Origin: Pseudomonas thivervalensis
Lineage (GTDB): Bacteria; Pseudomonadota; Gammaproteobacteria; Pseudomonadales; Pseudomonadaceae
Reading direction: 5' to 3'
NCBI RefSeq assembly: GCF_001269655.1
Contig: NZ_LHVE01000007.1
Location: 186,001-250,000 of the forward strand
Length of the DNA: 64,000 nt
Shown: positions 1 to 7,643 of the stretch, piece by piece
Layout: every line of letters begins with the position of its first letter
Numbering within the stretch: the stretch's first letter is position 1
The notes under the pieces: model-generated
Seen by the model: only the letters and a program-made list of their open reading frames with translations
The model's database searches: none
Told to the model about the DNA's origin: nothing
Made by a program: the position numbers and the translations under genes

Positions 1-174
1 CAGAGCGATCAGAACCAGAGCACAGGCCTGATCAACGATTCGACCCAGAACGGAATCAAGAACACCGATCCGGCCGAAGTGCTGACACGCCTGACCCTGC
101 AGCAGACGATGCTGCAGGCGGCACAGCTGGCATTCTCGAAGATTTCTCAGTTGGGTCTGTTCAACAAGCTTTAA
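1..174 (+). CDS. flgL: Flagellar hook-associated protein 3 FlgL, C-terminal 57 residues (5' truncated by window)
   Basis: Only the end of the gene is present. The reading frame is open from base 1 to a TAA at 172-174. The translated end has the coiled helical tail typical of hook-filament junction and flagellin proteins (LTLQQTMLQAAQLAFSKISQ, then LGLFNKL). FlgL joins the hook to the filament, and in pseudomonads flgKL lie just upstream of fliC, which fits this position. A strong terminator follows at once, so this is the end of the upstream flg operon. The identification rests on the C-terminal motif and the context. Confidence 0.85.
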   Translation, partial: QSDQNQSTGLINDSTQNGIKNTDPAEVLTRLTLQQTMLQAAQLAFSKISQLGLFNKL

Positions 175-192
175 GCGGGTCTTGACCCCTTG

Positions 193-229
193 CAGCCGGC
201 TCCTGTCACAGGGAGCTGGCTTTTTTTTT
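193..229 (+). terminator. Rho-independent terminator after flgL
   Basis: A GC-rich stem (AGCCGGCTCCTG pairing with CAGGGAGCTGGCT, with one bulge) is followed by a run of nine T. It lies 19 bases after the flgL stop and ends the upstream flg operon. Confidence 0.85.
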
Positions 230-489
230 GAGTTTTTTCAAGGGGTGGCGAAGTGGTGTGGAGCGTCATCAGGGCTATAAAATCAAATAAACCGCTGATC
301 GCTGAGTGACCCGTCAGTCAAAACGCGCATCTTCAATGTATCCTGTCTGCGGGCGGTGAGGGTGGTAGGCCGTCTAGTTTGATATTGGAGGCCCGGCGCT
401 AGCTCCCTTGGGGGGCCGATCCCTGGTCTGTAGACGCCTTCGATTCAGCGAGCGGCGGTGTTCAGCTGTTTATTACTGGGAAGCCATAA
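230..489. other. Intergenic stretch between flgL terminator and the KAS III gene
   Basis: This stretch is AT-rich just after the terminator and GC-rich near 380-420. No coding frame with a ribosome site is visible. No convincing sigma-28 or sigma-54 signature was found, so the promoter of the downstream gene remains unassigned. Confidence 0.5.
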
Positions 490-1419
490 ATGATTGGCAT
501 AAAAAATATAGCGAGTTACGTGCCGGCGGCCGGGGTTGACAACTACGCCCAGGGTGCAAAGTTCGACAAGGACGAAACTTTCATCCTTGGCAAGATTGGC
601 TCGGCGTTTTTGCCGCGCAAGGGGGCCGAACAGGAAACTTCCGATCTGTGCGTTGAAGCCGTCAATGCATTGTTTGCCGCCAACCCTGAGCTCAAGCGTG
701 AATCCGTTGATTGCTTGATTGTTGTCACCCAGAACGGCGATGAAGAAGGCTTGCCGCACACGGCTGCAATCGTTCAGGACAAGCTGGGCTTGTCGACCCA
801 GGTTGCAGCTTTTGATATTTCCCTGGGCTGTTCCGGCTACGTGTATGGCCTCTATGCCCTCAAGGGGTTCATGGAGGCGGCAGGGCTGAAGAATGGCCTG
901 TTGGTGACTGCCGATCCGTATTCCAAGATCGTCGATCCGGAAGACCGCAACACCACCATGCTGTTCGGCGATGCCGCCACTGCCACTTGGATGGGTGAAA
1001 ACGCTATCTGGCAGTTGGGCAAGTCTAAATTCGGTACTGACGGCTCCGGTGCACCGCACCTCAAGGTCAGCGATGGCGTTTTCTTCATGAACGGTCGCCA
1101 GGTTTTCAACTTTGCCTTGTTGAAAGTCCCTGCGCATCTGCATGAGTTGCTGGAGGAGTCAAATTTGCAGGCGGGCGATATCGATGCCTTCTGCATTCAC
1201 CAAGGCAGCGCGGCCATCGTCGATGCCGTGGCGCGTCGTTTCGATGAGAGTGGGTCGGCGCGGTTCGTCAAGGATATGCTGGAGACCGGCAACACGGTCT
1301 CGTCGAGTATCCCGCTGTTGTTGCAAAACCATGTGTTTGATTCCAAGTGGACGCGCGTGGCCATCAGCGGCTTTGGTGTCGGCTTGTCATGGGGCTCGGC
1401 GATCCTTTATCGCGGCTGA
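490..1419 (+). CDS. Ketoacyl-ACP synthase III (FabH-like), flagellin-modification associated
   Basis: This 309-residue thiolase-fold enzyme resembles 3-oxoacyl-ACP synthase III, which condenses an acyl-CoA starter with malonyl-ACP. The triad is recognisable: Cys114 in SLGCSGY, His237 in CIHQGS and Asn268 in TGNTVSSSIP. The usual HQAN motif after the histidine reads HQGS. The gene lies alone between flgL and fliC with a terminator on each side. Related genes occur in the flagellin glycosylation islands of P. syringae, where the glycan is an acylated dideoxy-amino sugar. By inference it makes the short acyl group for flagellin decoration rather than housekeeping fatty acids. No glycosyltransferase is in this window. 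The start ATG has a GGGAAG ribosome site at 478-483. Confidence 0.85.
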   Translation: MIGIKNIASYVPAAGVDNYAQGAKFDKDETFILGKIGSAFLPRKGAEQETSDLCVEAVNALFAANPELKRESVDCLIVVTQNGDEEGLPHTAAIVQDKLGLSTQVAAFDISLGCSGYVYGLYALKGFMEAAGLKNGLLVTADPYSKIVDPEDRNTTMLFGDAATATWMGENAIWQLGKSKFGTDGSGAPHLKVSDGVFFMNGRQVFNFALLKVPAHLHELLEESNLQAGDIDAFCIHQGSAAIVDAVARRFDESGSARFVKDMLETGNTVSSSIPLLLQNHVFDSKWTRVAISGFGVGLSWGSAILYRG

Positions 1420-1442
1420 ACCGTACGGCTTGTCGTTGCATG

Positions 1443-1487
1443 AAAAACGCCCGGGAACAAAAGTTCTCGGGCGTTTTTGTTTTTTTT
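1443..1487 (+). terminator. Rho-independent terminator after KAS III gene
   Basis: The stem CGCCCGGGAAC / GTTCTCGGGCG (one G-T pair) has an AAAA loop, flanking A and T tracts and a long T run. It isolates the KAS III gene from fliC. Confidence 0.9.
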
Positions 1488-1562
1488 GACGCCAGAAAAA
1501 AGCGCTAAAGCCTTGAAAATAAAGGGCTGGCCCCCTGCCACTAAAAATATCCAAAAATCTCC

Positions 1563-1589
1563 TCAAGCAAAGCACCTTCACGACGATAA
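1563..1589 (+). promoter_or_regulatory. Sigma-28 (FliA) promoter of fliC
   Basis: TCAAGCAA, an 11-base spacer and GACGATAA match the flagellar sigma-28 consensus TAAAGTTT-N11-GCCGATAA with exact spacing. The flagellin start codon is 80 bases downstream. Flagellin genes are classically FliA-dependent, and fliA is in this window. Confidence 0.75.
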
Positions 1590-1669
1590 CTAGTATGTAG
1601 GTTCTCTAGGCCACACCCGACGGATGTCAGGGCCGGAAGCCGCAGTATCCATCCAACGAGGATTTCGTC

Positions 1670-3115
1670 ATGGCTTTAACAGTAAACACCAACATTGCAT
1701 CGTTGAACGTTCAAAAGAACCTGACTCGTTCGTCCGACGCCCTGCAAACTTCGATGCAACGCCTGTCTTCCGGCCTGCGTATCAACAGCGCTAAAGATGA
1801 CGCGGCTGGCCTGCAAATCTCCAACCGTCTGACCAGCCAGATCAACGGCCTGCAGACTGCTATCAAGAACGCCGGTGACGGTATCTCCATCGCACAGACT
1901 GCTGAAGGTGCGATGCAGGAATCCACCAACATCCTGCAGAAAATGCGTACCCTGGCCCTGGCTTCCGCCAACGGCTCGCCAAGCGCTGAAGACCGTAAGT
2001 CGAACAACTCCGAATACGCCGCTCTGACCGCTGAGCTGAGCCGTATCGCTACCACCACTACCTTCGGTGGTCGCAAGATCCTGGACGGTTCGTTCGGTAC
2101 CACCGCTTTCCAAGTGGGTGCAAACGCCAACGAAACCATCAACATGTCCCTGGGTGACGTATCGGCCAACAGCATTGGCTCCCAGCAGCTGAAAAGCGTG
2201 GCCATCGCGCCAAGCGCTACCGGTGTTGCCGGCGGTGCTGTAGCAATCACCGGTGGTGGTCAGACCGCTAGCATTACTGTTGCTGCCGGCCAGTCTGCCA
2301 AGGCTACCGCTGCTCAACTGAACGGCGCTATCGGCGGCCTGTCGGCTACCGCCAGCACTGAAGTACGCTTCGGTGTAAACACCGCAGCCATCACCGGTGC
2401 TGCGCCTGGCACTGCGAACTTCAGCATTCAGGTAGGTTCGGGTACTGCGGTCAACATCGTCGGCGTAACCGACACCGCTGGTCTGGCTGACCAACTGAAG
2501 TCCAACGCCGCCAAACTGGGCATCAGCGTTAACTTCAACGCCACCACCAACAACCTGGAAATCAAGTCCGACACCGGTGAGAACATCACCCTGAACGCAG
2601 GTGACGCCAGTGCAATCGCCGGTATCACCGTGGCTGCCAAAGATGGTGCTGGTACTTACGGTGCCGCTGTGGCCGCCGCTGCTACTGCCATCCAGGTGAC
2701 CGGTGCTGTTTCCCTGAACTCCACCAACAGCTACTCGATGAACGGTGCCGGTGCTACTGGTCTGTTCGTAGCCGCCGGTACTACCGTCAGCTCGACCAAA
2801 ACCGTAGTCAGCAACACTGACGTGACCACTGCCACCAACGCGCAAAACGCTGTTGACGTGATCACCCAGGCCATTGCCAACATCGACTCCCAGCGTGCTG
2901 ACCTCGGTGCTGTACAAAACCGTTTCGACAGCACCGTGGCTAACCTGCGCAGCATCTCGGACAACTCCACTGCTGCTCGTGGTGTGGTCCAGGACGTCGA
3001 CTTCGCGTCGGAAACCGCTCAGCTGACCAAGCAACAAACCTTGCAACAGGCTTCCACTGCGATCCTGTCCCAGGCGAACCAACTGCCATCCGCTGTACTG
3101 AAGCTGCTTCAGTAA
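1670..3115 (+). CDS. fliC: Flagellin FliC
   Basis: This is the filament subunit, 481 residues, exported by the flagellar type III system. The N-terminal D0/D1 domain (about 1-170) and the C-terminal D1/D0 domain (about 390-481, ending in a coiled tail with QTLQQAS and ending LKLLQ) are conserved. Residues 30-51 correspond to the flg22/TLR5-type region ([20 protein letters not shown] inside it). The central 170-390 segment is a long Ala/Gly/Thr-rich variable domain, the surface-exposed and probably glycosylated part. Codon use is sharply biased (GGT, GCT, AAC, CTG), as expected for a very highly expressed gene. The start ATG follows GAGG in the leader. A sigma-28 promoter lies upstream and a hairpin terminator downstream. 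Confidence 0.98.
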   Translation: MALTVNTNIASLNVQKNLTRSSDALQTSMQRLSSGLRINSAKDDAAGLQISNRLTSQINGLQTAIKNAGDGISIAQTAEGAMQESTNILQKMRTLALASANGSPSAEDRKSNNSEYAALTAELSRIATTTTFGGRKILDGSFGTTAFQVGANANETINMSLGDVSANSIGSQQLKSVAIAPSATGVAGGAVAITGGGQTASITVAAGQSAKATAAQLNGAIGGLSATASTEVRFGVNTAAITGAAPGTANFSIQVGSGTAVNIVGVTDTAGLADQLKSNAAKLGISVNFNATTNNLEIKSDTGENITLNAGDASAIAGITVAAKDGAGTYGAAVAAAATAIQVTGAVSLNSTNSYSMNGAGATGLFVAAGTTVSSTKTVVSNTDVTTATNAQNAVDVITQAIANIDSQRADLGAVQNRFDSTVANLRSISDNSTAARGVVQDVDFASETAQLTKQQTLQQASTAILSQANQLPSAVLKLLQ

Positions 3116-3138
3116 TTCCAGCGCTTGGTGATTGACGG

Positions 3139-3168
3139 AAGGGCGCGTTTACGTGCCCTTTTGTCTTT
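3139..3168 (+). terminator. Terminator between fliC and flaG
   Basis: The stem AAGGGCGCGT / ACGTGCCCTT is followed by TTGTCTTTT. It would end most fliC transcripts and allow lower read-through into flaG. Confidence 0.7.
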
Positions 3169-3189
3169 TCCGTGATGAGGTGATCTAGC

Positions 3190-3540
3190 ATGGACATGAG
3201 CGTAAAGTTGAACCTGTCTTATCCGGCCGTTGCCCCTCAGAGCGCAGCGCCCATCGTTGTCGGCAAATCGGACCAGCCCAAGGCCGAGGCCGTTGTATCA
3301 CCGGATGCCGAGCCCAAGCGCGAGGATCTGGAAAAGGCCGTGACTGATATTCAGGAGTTCGTCCAGGCTGCGCAGCGCAAACTGGATTTCTCCATTGATG
3401 ATTCCTCCGGGCGGATCGTGGTAAAGGTCATCGCCACTGAAACCGGTGACGTGATTCGCCAGATCCCTTCGGAAACCGCACTGAAACTGGCGCAAAGCCT
3501 GTCGGACGCCAGCAACTTGTTGTTCAACGACAGGGTCTGA
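3190..3540 (+). CDS. flaG: Flagellar protein FlaG
   Basis: This 116-residue FlaG-family protein has a variable Pro/Ala-rich N-terminal part. The conserved C-terminal part has the hallmark pattern LDFSIDDSSGRIVVKVIATE followed by TGDVIRQIPSE. FlaG proteins sit with flagellin and cap genes and influence filament length, and their biochemical role is poorly defined. The gene is between fliC and fliD, as in other pseudomonads. The ATG at 3190 follows GAGG at 3177-3180. An in-frame ATG two codons later is a less likely start. Confidence 0.95.
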   Translation: MDMSVKLNLSYPAVAPQSAAPIVVGKSDQPKAEAVVSPDAEPKREDLEKAVTDIQEFVQAAQRKLDFSIDDSSGRIVVKVIATETGDVIRQIPSETALKLAQSLSDASNLLFNDRV

Positions 3541-3542
3541 GC

Positions 3543-3558
3543 TGGCACGAATATTGTT
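3543..3558 (+). promoter_or_regulatory. Possible sigma-54 promoter of fliD
   Basis: TGGCAC, a 5-base spacer and TTGTT give a perfect -24 element and correct spacing, but the near-invariant GC of the -12 element is GT. It starts two bases after the flaG stop and 77 bases before fliD. RpoN/FleQ control of fliD is known in P. aeruginosa, which supports the call. Confidence 0.4.
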
Positions 3559-3619
3559 GTTGTCGCTGATTAAGGCGCTCTAAGTCAAAAAAGCGGCAGC
3601 CAGTGGATTAAGGAGAAAG

Positions 3620-5011
3620 ATGATGGCGGGTACAACGGTTAGTGGTGTTGGTTCGAATATCGATACTCAAGCGATCGTGGCATCCCTGGTCGCCGCCGAA
3701 AAGGCGCCGAAGCAGACGCAAATCAACAACCAGACGCTGAAAGCGACCACCTCGCTGTCGTCGATCGGTAAAATCCAGGCGGCACTGGATGCTTTCCGTG
3801 GCGCATTGGACAACATGAAGACCGCTTCCAGCTTTAGCGGGTTGACCGGTTCGTCGTCCGATGAAAAAGTCGCTACCGTGACAACGGGAAACGGTGCGGC
3901 AGCCGGTAGTTTTTCGCTGCTGGTCACTCAATTGGCCACGGCTTCGAAGCTTTCCACCAAGGTCTTTGCCAGTGGCGCTTCTTCGGTAGTGAACGCCGGT
4001 GCGGCACCGACTACGCTGAATATCAAGCAGGGCACCAACACATTCGCCGTCAGCGTTCCCGCCGGCGCGACCTTGCAGCAAGTTCGCGATTCGATCAACT
4101 CCCAGTACGCCAACCAGGGCTTGAGCGCCAACATCGTGACGGATGCCAATGGCTCTCGCATGGTGCTGACCTCGACGACGACCGGTGTCGGTTCGGACCT
4201 GACCTTGACGGGCGATTCCGGCTTGGAAACCGGGACTTCGATTCTGGCTACTCCGCAGAATGCCCAGTACAAGCTTGATGGCCTGGCCATGGAGTCCAAG
4301 ACCAATACCATTGCTGACGCGGTGAGTGGGGTGACCCTCAAGCTGACGGGCGCTTCGGTTGTTCCATCCGGTGGTGGTGCGGCGACGCCGACCACCATCT
4401 CGGTGGCGGCCAGCAGTGCGACACTGAAATCGTCGGTCAAGGGCTTTGTCGACAGCTACAACGCGTTGATCAAGGCGGCCAACGCCGAGACGCAGGTCAC
4501 GACCAATGCCGACGGTTCCGTGACGTCCGGGGCGTTGACGGGCGATGCCTCGTTGCGCTCGATGCTGTCGGCGGTGCGAACCGAGTTGAACGCAATGTCG
4601 GGCACTGGCCAGTTGAAAGCGCTCTCCCAGTTCGGCGTCCAGACCGACCAGAAGACTGGCTTGCTGTCGATCAATGACAAGCTGTTCGATGCTGCAGCGT
4701 TGACCAATGCGGCTGACATCAATGGCATCTTCTCGGGCGACACCGGTTTGCTGGCACGCATGAAGAGCGCCACTGACAGCTTCGCGCTGAGCAAGACCGG
4801 CGTGTTCGCCGCACGCTCGGCGACTCTGACCGATAGCCTGACCGACCTGAAAAAGCAACAGGACACCCTGGATGCGCGAATGGTCAGTCTGCAAACGAGC
4901 CTGACGGCCAAGTACACCGCCATGGACTCCTTGGTGGCCCGACTGCGGGCGCAGAGTGACAGCGTCCTGGCCACCCTGAATGCGCTCAATAAATCTAATA
5001 GCGACGACTGA
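3620..5011 (+). CDS. fliD: Flagellar filament cap protein FliD (HAP2)
   Basis: The cap protein sits at the filament tip and promotes flagellin insertion. At 463 residues it has the FliD N-terminal signature (SGVGSNIDTQAIVASLVAAE), a variable central region, and C-terminal helices (about 390-450) with heptad-like spacing. In P. aeruginosa FliD is also a mucin adhesin. The start follows AGGAG at 3611-3615. The tandem ATGATG leaves 3620 or 3623 possible. It is the first gene of the cap/chaperone group ahead of fliS. A terminator follows it. Confidence 0.97.
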   Translation: MMAGTTVSGVGSNIDTQAIVASLVAAEKAPKQTQINNQTLKATTSLSSIGKIQAALDAFRGALDNMKTASSFSGLTGSSSDEKVATVTTGNGAAAGSFSLLVTQLATASKLSTKVFASGASSVVNAGAAPTTLNIKQGTNTFAVSVPAGATLQQVRDSINSQYANQGLSANIVTDANGSRMVLTSTTTGVGSDLTLTGDSGLETGTSILATPQNAQYKLDGLAMESKTNTIADAVSGVTLKLTGASVVPSGGGAATPTTISVAASSATLKSSVKGFVDSYNALIKAANAETQVTTNADGSVTSGALTGDASLRSMLSAVRTELNAMSGTGQLKALSQFGVQTDQKTGLLSINDKLFDAAALTNAADINGIFSGDTGLLARMKSATDSFALSKTGVFAARSATLTDSLTDLKKQQDTLDARMVSLQTSLTAKYTAMDSLVARLRAQSDSVLATLNALNKSNSDD

Positions 5012-5027
5012 TTGAGCCCGGTGCAAG

Positions 5028-5065
5028 AACCCAGGTTTGCTGCCATGGCAGCGCCTGGGTTTTTT
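5028..5065 (+). terminator. Terminator after fliD
   Basis: A two-part stem (AACCCAGG...CCTGGGTT outside, GCTGC..GCAGC inside) is followed by a T run. It lies 17 bases after the fliD stop. Confidence 0.85.
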
Positions 5066-5085
5066 CATTGATGGCGAGCCTGCGT

Positions 5086-5112
5086 TAAAGTTATGCAGCG
5101 CTCAGTCGACAT
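5086..5112 (+). promoter_or_regulatory. Probable sigma-28 promoter of fliS
   Basis: TAAAGTTA matches the sigma-28 -35 element at 7 of 8 positions. After exactly 11 bases, GTCGACAT matches the -10 element (GCCGATAA) at about 5 of 8. It lies between the fliD terminator and fliS, so fliS may have its own FliA-dependent start. Confidence 0.5.
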
Positions 5113-5162
5113 AAAGATCAGAGCGATCCTTTTCCAGTAGTTATCTGCTACGAGGTAGAAAC

Positions 5163-5567
5163 ATGAACCCCCTGAGAGCCCTTCGCCAGTACCAGAAGGT
5201 CAATTCCCATGCCCAGGTATCTGAAGCCTCACCTCATCGCCTGGTCCAGATGTTGATGGAGGGCGGACTGGACCGGATGGCGCAGGCCAAGGGCGCGATG
5301 GCGCGGGGTGACATTGCGCTCAAGGGGTTGATGCTGGGCAAGGCCGTCGACATTATCATCGGCCTGCGTGATGGCTTGAATCCGGAAAAGACCGAAGACC
5401 CGGCGTCCCTCCAGCAACTCGACAATTTGTACGCCTACATGATGACGCGTCTCATGGAAGCCAACCGTAACAACGATGTCGCGATCATCGATGAGGTCTC
5501 GGGTTTGCTCGACACGCTGAAAAGTGGTTGGGATGCAATTGGCGATCATGGGATTGCCAATCAATAA
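5163..5567 (+). CDS. fliS: Flagellin export chaperone FliS
   Basis: FliS binds newly made flagellin in the cytoplasm and prevents early polymerisation. This 134-residue helical protein has the family N-terminal pattern ALRQYQKVNSHAQVSEASPH followed by a leucine-rich helix (RLVQMLMEGGLDRMAQAKGA). The later NPEKTEDPASLQQLDNLYAYM segment is also typical. The ATG at 5163 follows GAGG at 5152-5155. It is followed closely by a second small chaperone-like gene. Confidence 0.96.
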   Translation: MNPLRALRQYQKVNSHAQVSEASPHRLVQMLMEGGLDRMAQAKGAMARGDIALKGLMLGKAVDIIIGLRDGLNPEKTEDPASLQQLDNLYAYMMTRLMEANRNNDVAIIDEVSGLLDTLKSGWDAIGDHGIANQ

Positions 5568-5591
5568 GCCGATGGGCCTGAGGATCATGTC

Positions 5592-5888
5592 ATGAGCCAA
5601 GCACTGCAGCGAATCGAACAAACCCGTGATGCCCTGGTCGATGCCCTGGCCAAGCATGACTGGGAGGCAATCAGCCAGCTGGATCTGGCTTGTCGTTCCT
5701 GCATGGAGGACGTCCTGAGCGAGTCCCAGGTAGACGAGGCGGCATTACGGACCAATCTTGAGGCGTTATTGACGGTGTACCGGCAATTACTGGAGGCGGC
5801 GACAGGAGAGCGTCAGGCGATCGTCGATGAGATGCAGCAGATCCATCAAGCACAGAACGCGGCAAAGGTTTACCATCTGTTTGGTTAA
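5592..5888 (+). CDS. fliT: FliT-like / FleP-like flagellar chaperone
   Basis: This small acidic all-helical protein of 98 residues lies 24 bases after fliS. Its position and size match the fliT slot of enterics and the P. aeruginosa gene after fliS (called fliS' or fleP). FliT proteins are export chaperones for FliD. The sequence is weakly conserved (QALQRIEQTRDALVDALAKHDWE at the start), so assignment leans on context. An AGG precedes the ATG. An upstream ATG at 5587 is in another frame and stops at once. Confidence 0.75.
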   Translation: MSQALQRIEQTRDALVDALAKHDWEAISQLDLACRSCMEDVLSESQVDEAALRTNLEALLTVYRQLLEAATGERQAIVDEMQQIHQAQNAAKVYHLFG

Positions 5889-6057
5889 TGCTCAGTTAAT
5901 CCGAGTCCGTTGCGCCATAAATTTGACTGTGCACGGTTTTTTGACTTAACTAGTAGCTGTTTACAGATTTAAGGCGTCTACAGGCATAACAAGTCTGCAA
6001 GCGTCTAGCTTGCCCCCTAATTTCGGGCATTGGGTTGACTAGGGAAGTTGCTATTGC

Positions 6058-7533
6058 ATGTGGCGTGAAACCAAAATTCTCCTGATCGATGACGATAGCG
6101 TCCGCCGCCGCGACTTGGCGGTGATCCTGAATTTTCTTGGCGAAGAAAATTTACCCTGCGGAAGCCATGATTGGCAGCAGGCAGTCGGCTCATTGTCGTC
6201 CAGTCGGGAAGTCATCTGTGTCCTTATCGGGACCGTAAATGCTCCCGCAACGCTTTTGGGCTTGCTAAAGACACTCTCAACCTGGGATGAGTTCCTTCCG
6301 GTTTTGTTAATGGGCGAAAATTCTTCCCTTGACTTGCCTGAGGACCAGCGTCGCCGGGTGCTTTCCACCCTCGAAATGCCGCCCAGCTACAGCAAGCTGC
6401 TCGATTCGCTGCACCGCGCGCAGGTTTACCGCGAGATGTACGATCAGGCCCGCGAGCGCGGCCGGCATCGCGAACCCAACCTGTTCCGCAGTCTCGTCGG
6501 CACCAGCCGGGCGATCCAGCATGTGCGCCAGATGATGCAGCAGGTCGCCGATACGGACGCCAGTGTGCTGATCCTGGGTGAGTCGGGCACCGGCAAGGAA
6601 GTGGTTGCGCGCAACCTGCATTACCACTCCAAGCGCCGCGAGGCGCCGTTCGTGCCGGTCAACTGTGGCGCGATCCCGGCCGAGTTGCTGGAAAGCGAAC
6701 TGTTCGGCCATGAGAAGGGCGCCTTCACTGGCGCAATCACCAGCCGCGCCGGGCGTTTCGAACTGGCCAATGGCGGTACGCTGTTTCTCGATGAAATCGG
6801 CGACATGCCGCTGCCGATGCAGGTCAAGCTGTTGCGGGTCCTGCAGGAGCGCACCTTCGAACGCGTGGGCAGCAACAAGACCCAGAGCGTCGATGTGCGA
6901 ATCATTGCCGCCACGCACAAGAACCTCGAAAGCATGATCGAGGTCGGCAGTTTCCGCGAAGACCTCTATTACCGCCTCAATGTTTTCCCGATCGAAATGG
7001 CGCCGCTGCGTGAGCGTGTCGAAGATATCCCGTTGCTGATGAACGAGCTGATCTCACGCATGGAGCACGAAAAGCGCGGCTCGATCCGCTTTAATTCGGC
7101 GGCGATCATGTCCCTGTGCCGCCATGGCTGGCCGGGTAACGTCCGGGAGCTGGCCAACCTGGTGGAGCGCATGGCGATCATGCACCCGTATGGGGTGATC
7201 GGCGTGAACGAACTGCCGAAGAAATTCCGCTACGTCGACGACGAAGACGAGCAAATGGTCGACAGCCTGCGCAGCGACCTGGAGGAACGGGTGGCGATCA
7301 ACGGCCACACGCCGGACTTCACCGCCAATGCCTTGTTGCCGCCCGAAGGCCTGGACCTCAAGGATTACCTGGGAGGCCTTGAACAAGGGTTGATCCAGCA
7401 GGCGCTGGACGATGCCAACGGTATCGTGGCCCGTGCGGCAGAGCGCCTGCGCATCCGCCGCACCACCCTGGTGGAGAAGATGCGCAAGTACGGCATGAGT
7501 CGCCGCGAAGGAGATGAACAGGCGGATGATTGA
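6058..7533 (+). CDS. fleQ: Flagellar master regulator FleQ (sigma-54 activator, c-di-GMP sensor)
   Basis: FleQ (491 residues) is the top of the polar flagellar cascade: an AAA+ activator of RpoN promoters. In P. aeruginosa it binds c-di-GMP and is restrained by FleN. The degenerate N-terminal receiver domain (1-120) has no aspartate at the usual phosphorylation position (CVLIGTVNA in place of a D-containing strand). The AAA+ domain has Walker A GESGTGKE (174-181) and the sigma-54 contact loop GAFTGA. The C-terminal Fis-type helix-turn-helix (about 440-480) contains [22 protein letters not shown]. The 169-base leader is AT-rich. The FleQ targets fleS, fliE, fliL and flhA all have -24/-12 sites in this window. 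Confidence 0.98.
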   Translation: MWRETKILLIDDDSVRRRDLAVILNFLGEENLPCGSHDWQQAVGSLSSSREVICVLIGTVNAPATLLGLLKTLSTWDEFLPVLLMGENSSLDLPEDQRRRVLSTLEMPPSYSKLLDSLHRAQVYREMYDQARERGRHREPNLFRSLVGTSRAIQHVRQMMQQVADTDASVLILGESGTGKEVVARNLHYHSKRREAPFVPVNCGAIPAELLESELFGHEKGAFTGAITSRAGRFELANGGTLFLDEIGDMPLPMQVKLLRVLQERTFERVGSNKTQSVDVRIIAATHKNLESMIEVGSFREDLYYRLNVFPIEMAPLRERVEDIPLLMNELISRMEHEKRGSIRFNSAAIMSLCRHGWPGNVRELANLVERMAIMHPYGVIGVNELPKKFRYVDDEDEQMVDSLRSDLEERVAINGHTPDFTANALLPPEGLDLKDYLGGLEQGLIQQALDDANGIVARAAERLRIRRTTLVEKMRKYGMSRREGDEQADD

Positions 7534-7545
7534 CGCCTGTTTTCC

Positions 7546-7574
7546 AACCGCCTGATTTTCAGGCGGTTTTTTTT
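7546..7574 (+). terminator. Terminator after fleQ
   Basis: The perfect stem AACCGCCTGA / TCAGGCGGTT is followed by a T run ending at 7574. It directly abuts the fleS -24 element. Confidence 0.9.
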
Positions 7575-7590
7575 CGGCACGGGTATTGCT
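7575..7590 (+). promoter_or_regulatory. Sigma-54 promoter of fleSR
   Basis: CGGCAC, a 5-base spacer and TTGCT have the invariant GG and GC at the correct 10-base separation. It lies 54 bases before fleS. fleSR is RpoN/FleQ-dependent in P. aeruginosa. Confidence 0.75.
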
Positions 7591-7643
7591 ATAGCCCTCG
7601 CAACGTTCCGTTTAACTGACGGTCAGCCAAGCGAGAGAGCACG

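Noticed and set aside
1676..3082. Long open frame antisense to fliC
   Set aside because: It mirrors the strong codon bias of fliC; the translation is low-complexity Gly/Ser/Val with no domain, and fliC is certain.
5889..6057. Sigma-70 promoter for fleQ
   Set aside because: TTGACT near 5941 has no convincing -10 element at 16-18 bases, so no site is claimed.
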